DNA of 5,006 nucleotides from Bacillota bacterium. GTDB taxonomy: Bacteria; Bacillota; Dethiobacteria; DTU022. Under the pieces are notes generated by a model. It did not search any database. It saw only the letters and a list, made by a program, of their open reading frames with translations, and was not told the DNA's origin. Of the stretch, positions 1 to 4,371 are shown piece by piece. Position 1 is the first letter of the stretch. Each line of letters begins with the position of its first letter. The stretch lies in NCBI GenBank assembly GCA_012727685.1, contig JAAYGO010000092.1, positions 1 through 5,006 on the forward strand, written 5' to 3'. The position numbers and the translations under genes are program-made.

Positions 1-1715
1 CCTCGCTGCGGCGCTTCCCGGTAACGGTGCTGATCTGCGCGATCACGGCAGCGGAGCTGATCATCTTCAACCATACCCAGGCGTACCTGGACGCAGCGCC
101 AAGGGATTTTCTGATCCGGCTGGCCCTGGTTTCGGCTCTGGGGATTCCGCTCTCGCTCTGCATCAAGGTTTTATGCGAAAGGACACCTTTCCGGCGGGCA
201 ATCAGAGTCTTGATTTACCTGGCCGCGCTGGCCGGCCTGATCCTTTACTACCTCTTCCTGTTGCAAGATTTCGGCGTGGTCGCCATCTCCAGGTACATGG
301 CCGTAAGCCTCGCCCTCTATTTTGCCTTTGCCTATATTCCCTATTTTTACCGCAGGGAAAATTTTGAGCTCTATGTGATCAGGCTGCTGCTCAGTTTCCT
401 GGTTACCTATCTCTATGCCTCCATCCTCTACGGCGGCGTAGCGGCGATCCTGCTGTCCACCGATTACCTTTTCCCGGTAGACATTCCCGAGGAGCTTTAT
501 TTTGATCTCTGGTTTATTGTTGCGGGCGTTCTGGCCCCGGCCTTCTTCCTGGCGGATATTCCCGGCGGGGAGCACGATCCTCTTCCCAAAGGCTACCCCA
601 AAGTGCTCCAGGTTCTTTTAAGCTATATCGTGATGCCGCTGATCCTGGCTTACTCCTTGATGCTCTATGCCTATTTCGCACTCATCCTGATTACCGCCCA
701 ATGGCCTGAGCTGATGGTTTCACACCTGGTGCTGTGGTATGCCATATTGGCCACCCTGGTTATCTTCTGCCTCTACCCTCTGCGCAGGGCAAACCAGTGG
801 ATCAGGGCAACCACCACCATCGTGCCCTGGTTGAACCTGCCCCTTTTGGCCATGATGTTTACGGCCATGGGGGTCCGGATCAATGCTTACGGGTTTACCG
901 AGAACAGGTACTTTGTCCTGGCGGCGGGGCTATGGATCACCGGTTGCATGATCTACTTAATTGCCGCCAAGCGGTCCCGGAATATCGTCCTGCCCGTTTC
1001 ATTATCCATCATCGCCATTTTGGCGGTTTTCGGCCCCTGGAGCAGCTACTCCGTTTCAGTATGGAGCCAGAATCTCCGCTTTGAAAAAATCCTCGCCGAA
1101 AACGATCTGCTCAAGGAGGGCGCCCTGGTCACGCCGGCTGATACAATTCCGAAAGACGACCAGCGGGAGATCAGCTCAATCATCCTCTATTTTGAGCGCA
1201 ACCACGGCCTTGATGAGCTGCGGGCACTGCCCCAGGGCAGCGATGTCGATGACATGGAAGAGCTCCTCGGGTTCCCGCTGCAGCCATACCCCGATTACCC
1301 CGGGCGCGAAGAGAATTTTTTCAGATACAGTCTCCGGCGGGAGGAGGTAGTCCTGCCGATCGCTGATTTCGACTATTTCGCCGTAATATCGCCCACCTGG
1401 CCTGGAGAAACGGCAGCACCGGCGGCGGGAGAGGGGCCGATCACAGTGGTCTACTCTTCGGAAGATCACGAGCTTCATATCAGCGTTGGCGGTGCCGTGC
1501 TCTACCGCCGCGATGTTGCCGAGATCATGACCCGGCTGCACCGGGAAAACAGCGATCCGGAGCTGGCGCCGGAAGAGCTGACCTTTAGCGATCAGCAGGG
1601 CAAATTAAAAGTGGTCTATCTCTTTAAATGGATCAGCGGCGTGGAAAACGAAGCCAGCGGCGAGATCCGCTTCGACCCGCCGGAATTCTATCTGTTCATC
1701 ACAGTTGAGGAGTAA
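1..1715 (+). CDS. DUF4153 family polytopic membrane protein (5'-partial)
   Basis: Recognised as a DUF4153 (PF13687) integral membrane protein; the family has no settled biochemical role. The reading frame is already open at base 3, where the codons give SLRRFPVTVL, the usual family N-terminus. The GTG at 27 is therefore probably internal and the real start lies before the window. Numbering from that GTG, about eleven hydrophobic segments run from residue 1 to about 345. Family hallmarks are visible: a long helix with YIVMPLILAY (200-209), a W-rich segment near 266-270, RINAYGFTENRY (284-295) followed by LWITG, and FGPWSSYSVS (335-344) followed by WSQNLRF. From about 352 to 562 the chain is hydrophilic and rich in acidic residues, probably one soluble domain on one face of the membrane. 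The gene ends in TAA and converges on the next gene. No clear terminator of its own is seen. Family assignment is confident; function is unknown. Confidence 0.9.
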   Translation, partial: SLRRFPVTVLICAITAAELIIFNHTQAYLDAAPRDFLIRLALVSALGIPLSLCIKVLCERTPFRRAIRVLIYLAALAGLILYYLFLLQDFGVVAISRYMAVSLALYFAFAYIPYFYRRENFELYVIRLLLSFLVTYLYASILYGGVAAILLSTDYLFPVDIPEELYFDLWFIVAGVLAPAFFLADIPGGEHDPLPKGYPKVLQVLLSYIVMPLILAYSLMLYAYFALILITAQWPELMVSHLVLWYAILATLVIFCLYPLRRANQWIRATTTIVPWLNLPLLAMMFTAMGVRINAYGFTENRYFVLAAGLWITGCMIYLIAAKRSRNIVLPVSLSIIAILAVFGPWSSYSVSVWSQNLRFEKILAENDLLKEGALVTPADTIPKDDQREISSIILYFERNHGLDELRALPQGSDVDDMEELLGFPLQPYPDYPGREENFFRYSLRREEVVLPIADFDYFAVISPTWPGETAAPAAGEGPITVVYSSEDHELHISVGGAVLYRRDVAEIMTRLHRENSDPELAPEELTFSDQQGKLKVVYLFKWISGVENEASGEIRFDPPEFYLFITVEE

Positions 1716-1727
1716 GACTACTCTACA

Positions 1728-1757
1728 TATAAATAGGTAGCCTATAAATAGGTAGCC
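1728..1757. repeat. 15-bp direct tandem repeat, two perfect copies
   Basis: The unit TATAAATAGGTAGCC occurs twice back to back (1728-1742 and 1743-1757), starting 12 bases after the DUF4153 stop codon. It lies in non-coding DNA between convergent genes. Two copies are too few to call a minisatellite, but it may vary in copy number between strains. Confidence 0.8.
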
Positions 1758-1764
1758 GGATTAA

Positions 1765-1791
1765 CCCCCCTCCCCCAAGGGGTGGAGAGGG
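1765..1791. repeat. C/G-rich imperfect inverted repeat
   Basis: A C-run with one T (1765-1776) faces a G-rich run (1779-1791). CCCTC at 1768-1772 pairs with GAGGG at 1787-1791, and four more C-G pairs form inside with two single-base bulges around an AAGG loop. Neither strand has a T-tract next to it, so it is not a typical intrinsic terminator. It could still slow transcription leaving the DUF4153 gene. C-run/G-run hairpins of this look are often dispersed intergenic repeats in bacteria, but a second copy is not present in this window. Confidence 0.45.
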
Positions 1792-1855
1792 TATTATGAA
1801 CGGCACCATTTCATCCTTGTCCCAGTAGGGGCAATAATAAGCGATTCGGCAACAA

Positions 1856-1879
1856 CCGGTTTTAAAACCCAGAAACCGG
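1856..1879. repeat. palindromic patch in the convergent gap
   Basis: Two overlapping symmetries are present: a perfect 12-bp palindrome GGTTTTAAAACC at 1858-1869, and a 7-bp inverted repeat CCGGTTT (1856-1862) with AAACCGG (1873-1879) around a 10-base loop. There is no T-tract. It lies between convergent 3' ends, so an operator role is not obvious. It may be a weak terminator or a remnant of a repeat element. Confidence 0.4.
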
Positions 1880-1943
1880 GAAGATGGAGTATCGAAGAAG
1901 TTTACAGTCAATATAAAAAGGTTGAAAACCAAAAATGCGAACT

Positions 1944-1980
1944 AAAAGGGCCGTCCCCGGTATCGGGGCGGCCCCTATTT
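1944..1980 (-). terminator. intrinsic terminator for the CapA-family gene
   Basis: GGGCCG (1948-1953) and CCCCG (1955-1959) pair with CGGGG (1964-1968) and CGGCCC (1969-1974). This gives an 11-bp GC-rich stem with one bulged T (1954) and a GTAT loop. Read on the minus strand it starts about 35 bases after the CapA-family stop and is followed by TTTTAG. On the plus strand it is followed by CTATTT, so it may also act in that direction for DUF4153 transcripts. Confidence 0.85.
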
Positions 1981-2009
1981 GGCTTATTCGCGCAATGCCG
2001 TAGCAGGCG

Positions 2010-3299
2010 CTAGAACGGCTTGTTCTCGGAGAAGCCGTAGCGCTCGATGATATCCTTGTTATCCTGGTATCTTTGCTGGAGAATTTGATAACGGGAGGAG
2101 TCAATGTTGTAGCCTTCCGGCCCGTTGGCGAGCACTTCGGAAACGACCAGGAGGCGGTGGCGCCAGGCAAAATGCGACCAGTAGATTTCGTAACCGGCGT
2201 CGCTGATCCAGGCGGTACCGTCGCTCATATTTTTGGATAGTTCGATGTTCACCAGCAGGCCGTACTCAACCATGTCGGTATCCAGGCGCGGGTAATACTG
2301 GTTCGAATAGAAATTCCCCGTCGAATAGACCACCATTGTCGGACGCTTTGTGCCGTCCTCTTCTTCGGTATAAATCCACTCCATGGGCTGCAGCACATGG
2401 GGGTGCCCGCCCAGGACGATGTCAGCCCCGGCTTCGGCCAGCCTGCGGGCAATATCCCGCTGCTGCGGGGATGGTTCGTGATTGTATTCCTCACCCCAGT
2501 GGGGCATGGCGACCACGATATCGGCCCCGGCTTCCCGTGTTCTTTTCACATCGGCGATAAACGGGCTTAAATCTTCAAAGAAAGGCGAAAAGTTAACCGC
2601 GTATTCGTGGCCTTCGGGAATGGGAAGCCCGTTGGTGCTGAAAGTATACGAGACAAAGCCCACCTTGATCCCGTTTAGATCCAGTAGATCGGGAGTATCG
2701 CGCTCCTCCTGGTTGAGGTAGGCGCCAGCGGTAAAGAAGCCGAGGGAACGCACGTTTTCCAGGGTAACCTTTAAGCCTTCAAGGCCCCGGTCCATGGAAT
2801 GGTTATTGGCCATCACATACATGTTGACACCGGCGTCTTTAAGTGCTTCGGAAAGCGAAAGGGGGGCATTAAAAGTATAGATGCCTGCCACCTCGTGGCC
2901 GGTATAGCCGGAAACCCCCCAGAATTGCAAATCGGGCCCGGCCTGCATCGTTTCCAGGTTGACCATGGAGACATCGGCCGCCTTGAAGTAGGGGGCGATG
3001 AATTCAAAACTGGGAGTGAAATCGTAAACCCCGCCGCCCACATGGGCTTCGTTGATAACCACGTCATGGGGGTAGGCGCCGCCTGCTGCTGCCAGGGTGG
3101 CGGTTCTGATCTCGGGTTCAGGATTGGGTTCCGTTCCAGGGTCAGGTTCAGGGGAAGTTATCGGGCCGGGATCCGGATTGCCGTTTTCTCCTGTATTTTC
3201 GCCATTTGCGGTCGGGAGGGTGATCCAATCGTTTTCTACCGCCAGGTAAGCCAAGCCCAGGATAAACAGGATCAAGGCCAATATCCCAATTTTACGCAA
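2010..3299 (-). CDS. Membrane-anchored CapA/PGA_cap family protein (metallophosphatase fold)
   Basis: A 429-residue member of the CapA / bacterial capsule synthesis protein family (PF09587), which has a calcineurin-like metallophosphatase fold and includes proteins needed for poly-gamma-glutamate capsule. Residues 4-20 form a hydrophobic signal-anchor (MRKIGILALILF onward). Residues 31-64 are a linker rich in Pro, Glu, Asp, Gly and Asn, and the catalytic-type domain follows to about 390. Family motifs present are NLE (114-116), ANNHSMDRG (164-172), HWGEEY (267-272), GGHPHVLQ (297-304) and STGNF (326-330). The usual GD-x-x-x-H metal motif reads GGAYPH (73-78), so its Asp is Gly. The TTG start is chosen because AAGGAG lies 10 bases upstream, the signal-anchor begins there, and an in-frame stop sits six codons before it. 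The gene is monocistronic, with its own promoter and terminator. The family is confident; the actual substrate is not. A role in capsule or wall metabolism is only inferred, as no pgsBC or capBC partner is in view. Confidence 0.92.
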   Translation of the reverse strand: MRKIGILALILFILGLAYLAVENDWITLPTANGENTGENGNPDPGPITSPEPDPGTEPNPEPEIRTATLAAAGGAYPHDVVINEAHVGGGVYDFTPSFEFIAPYFKAADVSMVNLETMQAGPDLQFWGVSGYTGHEVAGIYTFNAPLSLSEALKDAGVNMYVMANNHSMDRGLEGLKVTLENVRSLGFFTAGAYLNQEERDTPDLLDLNGIKVGFVSYTFSTNGLPIPEGHEYAVNFSPFFEDLSPFIADVKRTREAGADIVVAMPHWGEEYNHEPSPQQRDIARRLAEAGADIVLGGHPHVLQPMEWIYTEEEDGTKRPTMVVYSTGNFYSNQYYPRLDTDMVEYGLLVNIELSKNMSDGTAWISDAGYEIYWSHFAWRHRLLVVSEVLANGPEGYNIDSSRYQILQQRYQDNKDIIERYGFSENKPF

Positions 3300-3309
3300 A
3301 GTTTTACAG

Positions 3310-3315
3310 CTCCTT
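3310..3315 (-). promoter_or_regulatory. Ribosome binding site for the TTG-started CapA-family gene
   Basis: The minus-strand sequence AAGGAG lies 10 bases before the TTG codon at 3299. It supports this unusual start, since no ATG or GTG with a comparable site is available before the signal-anchor. Confidence 0.8.
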
Positions 3316-3344
3316 CAACAAGTTTGACATGATATTACCCTGCT

Positions 3345-3373
3345 ATTGTATCCCAAAATGTCCGGCATCACAA
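3345..3373 (-). promoter_or_regulatory. sigma-A type promoter of the CapA-family gene
   Basis: On the minus strand, TTGTGA (3373-3368) is followed by a 17-base spacer and TACAAT (3350-3345). These match the housekeeping consensus at 4 of 6 and 5 of 6 positions with ideal spacing. Transcription would start near 3338, leaving a leader of about 38 bases that contains the AAGGAG site. Confidence 0.7.
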
Positions 3374-3449
3374 GTTTGCAACCCTGTATATTTTGCGGGA
3401 GTCAAGTAAATTTGGGTTAATAATCGATTTGCATAAGCTATAGTAGCAC

Positions 3450-3502
3450 AGACCGGGAAAAGCGGCCAGCGCAAAGCCCGGCAACCATAGGCGCCCCGGT
3501 TT
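3450..3502. other. GC-rich inverted-repeat element, possible structured RNA (unassigned)
   Basis: ACCGGG (3452-3457) pairs with CCCGGT (3495-3500) and encloses about 37 GC-rich bases that include GCGCAAAGCC (3470-3479) and GCCCGGCAACC (3476-3486). The plus-strand core recalls two known riboswitch cores: GCAAAGCC is typical of cyclic-di-GMP-I (GEMM) RNAs, and GCCCGGCAACC is typical of SAM-I RNAs. The element is much shorter than either and lacks their other conserved parts. No plus-strand gene follows; the next gene runs the other way. On the minus strand it lies after the chimeric ORF but has no T-tract downstream. It could be a degraded riboswitch, a terminator-like fold or a dispersed repeat. 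Confidence 0.4.
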
Positions 3503-3519
3503 GAGAGAAAAAAAACAGG

Positions 3520-3774
3520 CTAGCTTTTCTTGAAACAGGGAAAAGTAATGTTGAAAACGGTGCCCTTACCCAATTCGCTGGCAACGCTGATCTTGCCGCC
3601 CTGCAGTTGCACCAGTTTTTTTACAATGACCAGTCCCAGGCCGCTTCCTTTTTCTTGCCCCTGCCTGGAAAAGTTTTTTACCCGGTAAAAGCCTTCCCTT
3701 TCCCCGAATAACTTCACCAGTTCAAGCACGTTTTGATCATCGTCAACAACCAGCACTTTGCCTGAATAGGGCAT
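3520..3774 (-). pseudogene. Chimeric two-component remnant: receiver N-terminus fused to kinase C-terminus
   Basis: This 84-residue ORF contains pieces of two signalling domains. Residues 6-29 (GKVLVVDDDQNVLELVKLF and the next few) are the first strand and helix of a response-regulator receiver, with the acidic pair D11-D12. From about residue 29 to 80 it is the end of a histidine-kinase HATPase_c domain: YRV, then the G2 box GSGLGL (43-48), IVKKLVQLQGGKISV and GTVFNITFP. The phospho-acceptor Asp, the rest of the receiver, the kinase H-box, N-box and G1 box are all absent, so neither phosphotransfer nor ATP binding is expected. The simplest reading is an in-frame deletion inside an adjacent regulator-kinase gene pair, or inside one receiver-kinase gene. 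The ATG at 3774 is chosen because GGAGG lies five bases upstream. An ATG at 3777 is too close to that site, and the frame further upstream runs into another gene's terminator. The ORF is intact and keeps a promoter and ribosome site, so it may be expressed. Confidence 0.8.
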
Positions 3775-3779
3775 CATTA

Positions 3780-3784
3780 CCTCC
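3780..3784 (-). promoter_or_regulatory. Ribosome binding site of the receiver/kinase chimera
   Basis: GGAGG on the minus strand lies two bases before ATG at 3777 and five before ATG at 3774. The spacing favours 3774 as the start. This rejects the longer 110-codon reading of the same frame from 3852. Confidence 0.75.
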
Positions 3785-3802
3785 ATTAGTTTACATAATA
3801 TT

Positions 3803-3831
3803 AATATACACCAAATTCTATCCAGCAGCAA
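3803..3831 (-). promoter_or_regulatory. Putative promoter of the receiver/kinase chimera
   Basis: The minus strand shows TTGCTG (3831-3826), a 17-base spacer and TATATT (3808-3803), followed by the AT-rich leader and GGAGG site. The -10 box matches at 5 of 6 positions and the -35 box at only 3 of 6. It begins right where the upstream small gene's terminator ends. Confidence 0.55.
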
Positions 3832-3864
3832 GAAAAAGCTGAGGCGAGACAATCGCTCAGCTTT
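3831..3864 (-). terminator. intrinsic terminator of the 56-codon gene
   Basis: AAAGCTGA (3835-3842) pairs with TCAGCTTT (3857-3864), and GCGA (3844-3847) pairs with TCGC (3853-3856). This is a 12-bp stem with one bulged G and a five-base loop. On the minus strand the stem runs into TTTTTCT. It begins about 32 bases after the TAA of the small minus-strand gene, which supports that gene being a real transcription unit. Confidence 0.85.
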
Positions 3865-3896
3865 AATCGTTCTCTATTCCCTTTTAAACACCGGGT

Positions 3897-4067
3897 TTAT
3901 GATTGATTTAGCGTATAGTGGTACTTTTTTCCGTCGGAGAGCCTTACTAGCACTGCTTCGTCATATACCATTTTATCGGCCTCGTCAATTGTAACACAGC
4001 TTGCATCTTCAGCCAGTTCCTCCAGCAACAACGTTACCAGCAAGCGGATCTTTTGACTTTTGTTCAT
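3897..4067 (-). CDS. Small hypothetical protein, 56 residues
   Basis: I do not recognise this protein. It begins MNKSQKIRLLVTLLLEEL and ends DGKKYHYTLNQS. The first 22 residues look like an amphipathic helix that starts basic and becomes acidic. The C-terminal third (AVLVRLSDGKKYHYTL) has the alternating pattern of a beta-hairpin. There is no signal peptide, no clear membrane segment and a single Cys (C24). The coding call rests on context: GGGAGGG nine bases before the ATG counted from its GGAGG core, a TATAAT box just upstream, and a strong intrinsic terminator after the stop. It is transcribed divergently from the acyl-CoA synthetase-like gene and lies upstream of the receiver/kinase chimera, from which it is separated by the terminator. 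A DNA- or protein-binding regulator is possible, but nothing in the sequence proves it. Confidence 0.75.
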   Translation of the reverse strand: MNKSQKIRLLVTLLLEELAEDASCVTIDEADKMVYDEAVLVRLSDGKKYHYTLNQS

Positions 4068-4076
4068 AAGCTCTTC

Positions 4077-4098
4077 CCTCCCGTTGAGAGCAATTATA
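4077..4098 (-). promoter_or_regulatory. -10 box and ribosome site of the 56-codon gene
   Basis: On the minus strand a perfect TATAAT occupies 4098-4093 and GGAGG occupies 4081-4077. Transcription would start near 4086, giving a very short leader. No good -35 box sits at 16-18 bases (AAATTG at the 17-base position), and TTGGCT is only 14 bases away. The promoter may therefore need an activator, or the real -35 is weak. Confidence 0.5.
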
Positions 4099-4132
4099 AA
4101 GCATGGTTATGAAGCCAATTTTACGGTTTATT

Positions 4133-4165
4133 TAACATTTATTGCAGAATTGTTAACAAATGTTA
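4133..4165. promoter_or_regulatory. Nested inverted repeats, possible operator
   Basis: TAACATTT (4133-4140) and AAATGTTA (4158-4165) form a perfect 8-bp inverted repeat with a 17-base spacer. A 10-bp perfect palindrome TTGTTAACAA (4150-4159) overlaps the right arm. It lies 35-70 bases upstream of the leftward -10 box and about 100 bases upstream of the rightward one, where a regulator could act on both. The palindrome lacks the four-base centre of clostridial Rex sites (TTGTTAA-N4-TTAACAA), so I do not call it Rex. Confidence 0.4.
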
Positions 4166-4250
4166 CAGCGCAGCATCCAGGGCAAGAAACACTTGTACCT
4201 CTGACGCTTAAGTGCGGAGCGACTGTGAACGAGTGGCAGAAGGCGGCACG

Positions 4251-4270
4251 ATATAGCGCCGGGCGCATAT
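4251..4270. repeat. hairpin overlapping the rightward -10 box
   Basis: ATAT (4251-4254) plus GCGC (4256-4259) pair with GCGC (4263-4266) plus ATAT (4267-4270) around a CGG loop, with A4255 bulged. The right arm shares three bases with TATAAT at 4268-4273. Confidence 0.4.
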
Positions 4271-4273
4271 AAT
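4268..4273 (+). promoter_or_regulatory. Putative -10 box for the acyl-CoA synthetase-like gene
   Basis: A perfect TATAAT lies 98 bases before the GTG start. The -35 position at 17 bases reads GGCACG, a poor match, so an activator may be needed. A weaker alternative nearer the gene is TTGAAG (4322-4327) with TAAAAA (4345-4350) at 17 bases, but it would leave almost no leader before the ribosome site. Confidence 0.45.
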
Positions 4274-4294
4274 AGTGTATTAAACAATCAACCG

Positions 4295-4330
4295 CCTTTT
4301 CAACCATGCCCGCGCCTGGTGTTGAAGGGG
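4295..4330 (+). other. leader hairpin upstream of the acyl-CoA synthetase-like gene
   Basis: CCTTTTCAAC (4295-4304) pairs with GTTGAAGGGG (4321-4330), giving ten pairs of which two are G-U wobbles, around a 16-base GC-rich loop. No T-tract follows, so it is not a terminator. It would lie in the 5' leader if transcription begins from the TATAAT at 4268. It may stabilise the message. Confidence 0.4.
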
Positions 4331-4371
4331 CTTGCTGATTATCGTAAAAATGTAAAGAAAGGAATGCCGGA

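Larger units (their letters stand above)
4068..4371. other. Divergent intergenic regulatory region
   Basis: These 304 bases separate the 56-codon gene (leftward) from the acyl-CoA synthetase-like gene (rightward). The left part is AT-rich and holds the leftward -10 box and a nested set of inverted repeats. The middle (about 4166-4250) has no structure I can name. The right part holds a rightward TATAAT, a hairpin overlapping it, and a leader hairpin. A 70-codon ORF crosses the region on the plus strand (4060-4272), but it lacks a ribosome site and overlaps the small gene's start, so I regard it as chance. Confidence 0.6.

Noticed and set aside
1723..1932. 69-codon minus-strand ORF in the convergent gap
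   Set aside because: It spans the tandem repeat, the C/G hairpin and the palindromic patch. Its C-terminal residues are translations of repeats, it has no recognisable domain, and it begins right after the CapA-family terminator.
3304..3330. Eight-codon leader ORF (MSNLLKEL) just before the CapA-family gene
   Set aside because: Its stop is five bases before the TTG start, so translational coupling was considered. But its only possible ribosome site would fall at the predicted transcription start, and such a short ORF can arise by chance.
2799..3332. 177-codon plus-strand ORF antisense to the CapA-family gene
   Set aside because: It lies wholly over a well-supported gene, shows no domain and has no ribosome site. 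GC-rich codon bias gives long antisense frames.
3777..3852. N-terminal extension of the receiver/kinase ORF to 3852
   Set aside because: The extra 26 residues translate promoter and terminator-stem sequence. The GGAGG site points to ATG at 3774.
4150..4159. Rex-type redox operator
   Set aside because: The site TTGTTAACAA lacks the four-base spacer between half-sites required for a Rex box.
4245..4260. sigma-54 promoter upstream of the acyl-CoA synthetase-like gene
   Set aside because: GGCACG resembles the -24 element, but the -12 GC is not at the required ten-base spacing (CG is found) and the TTGC element is absent.
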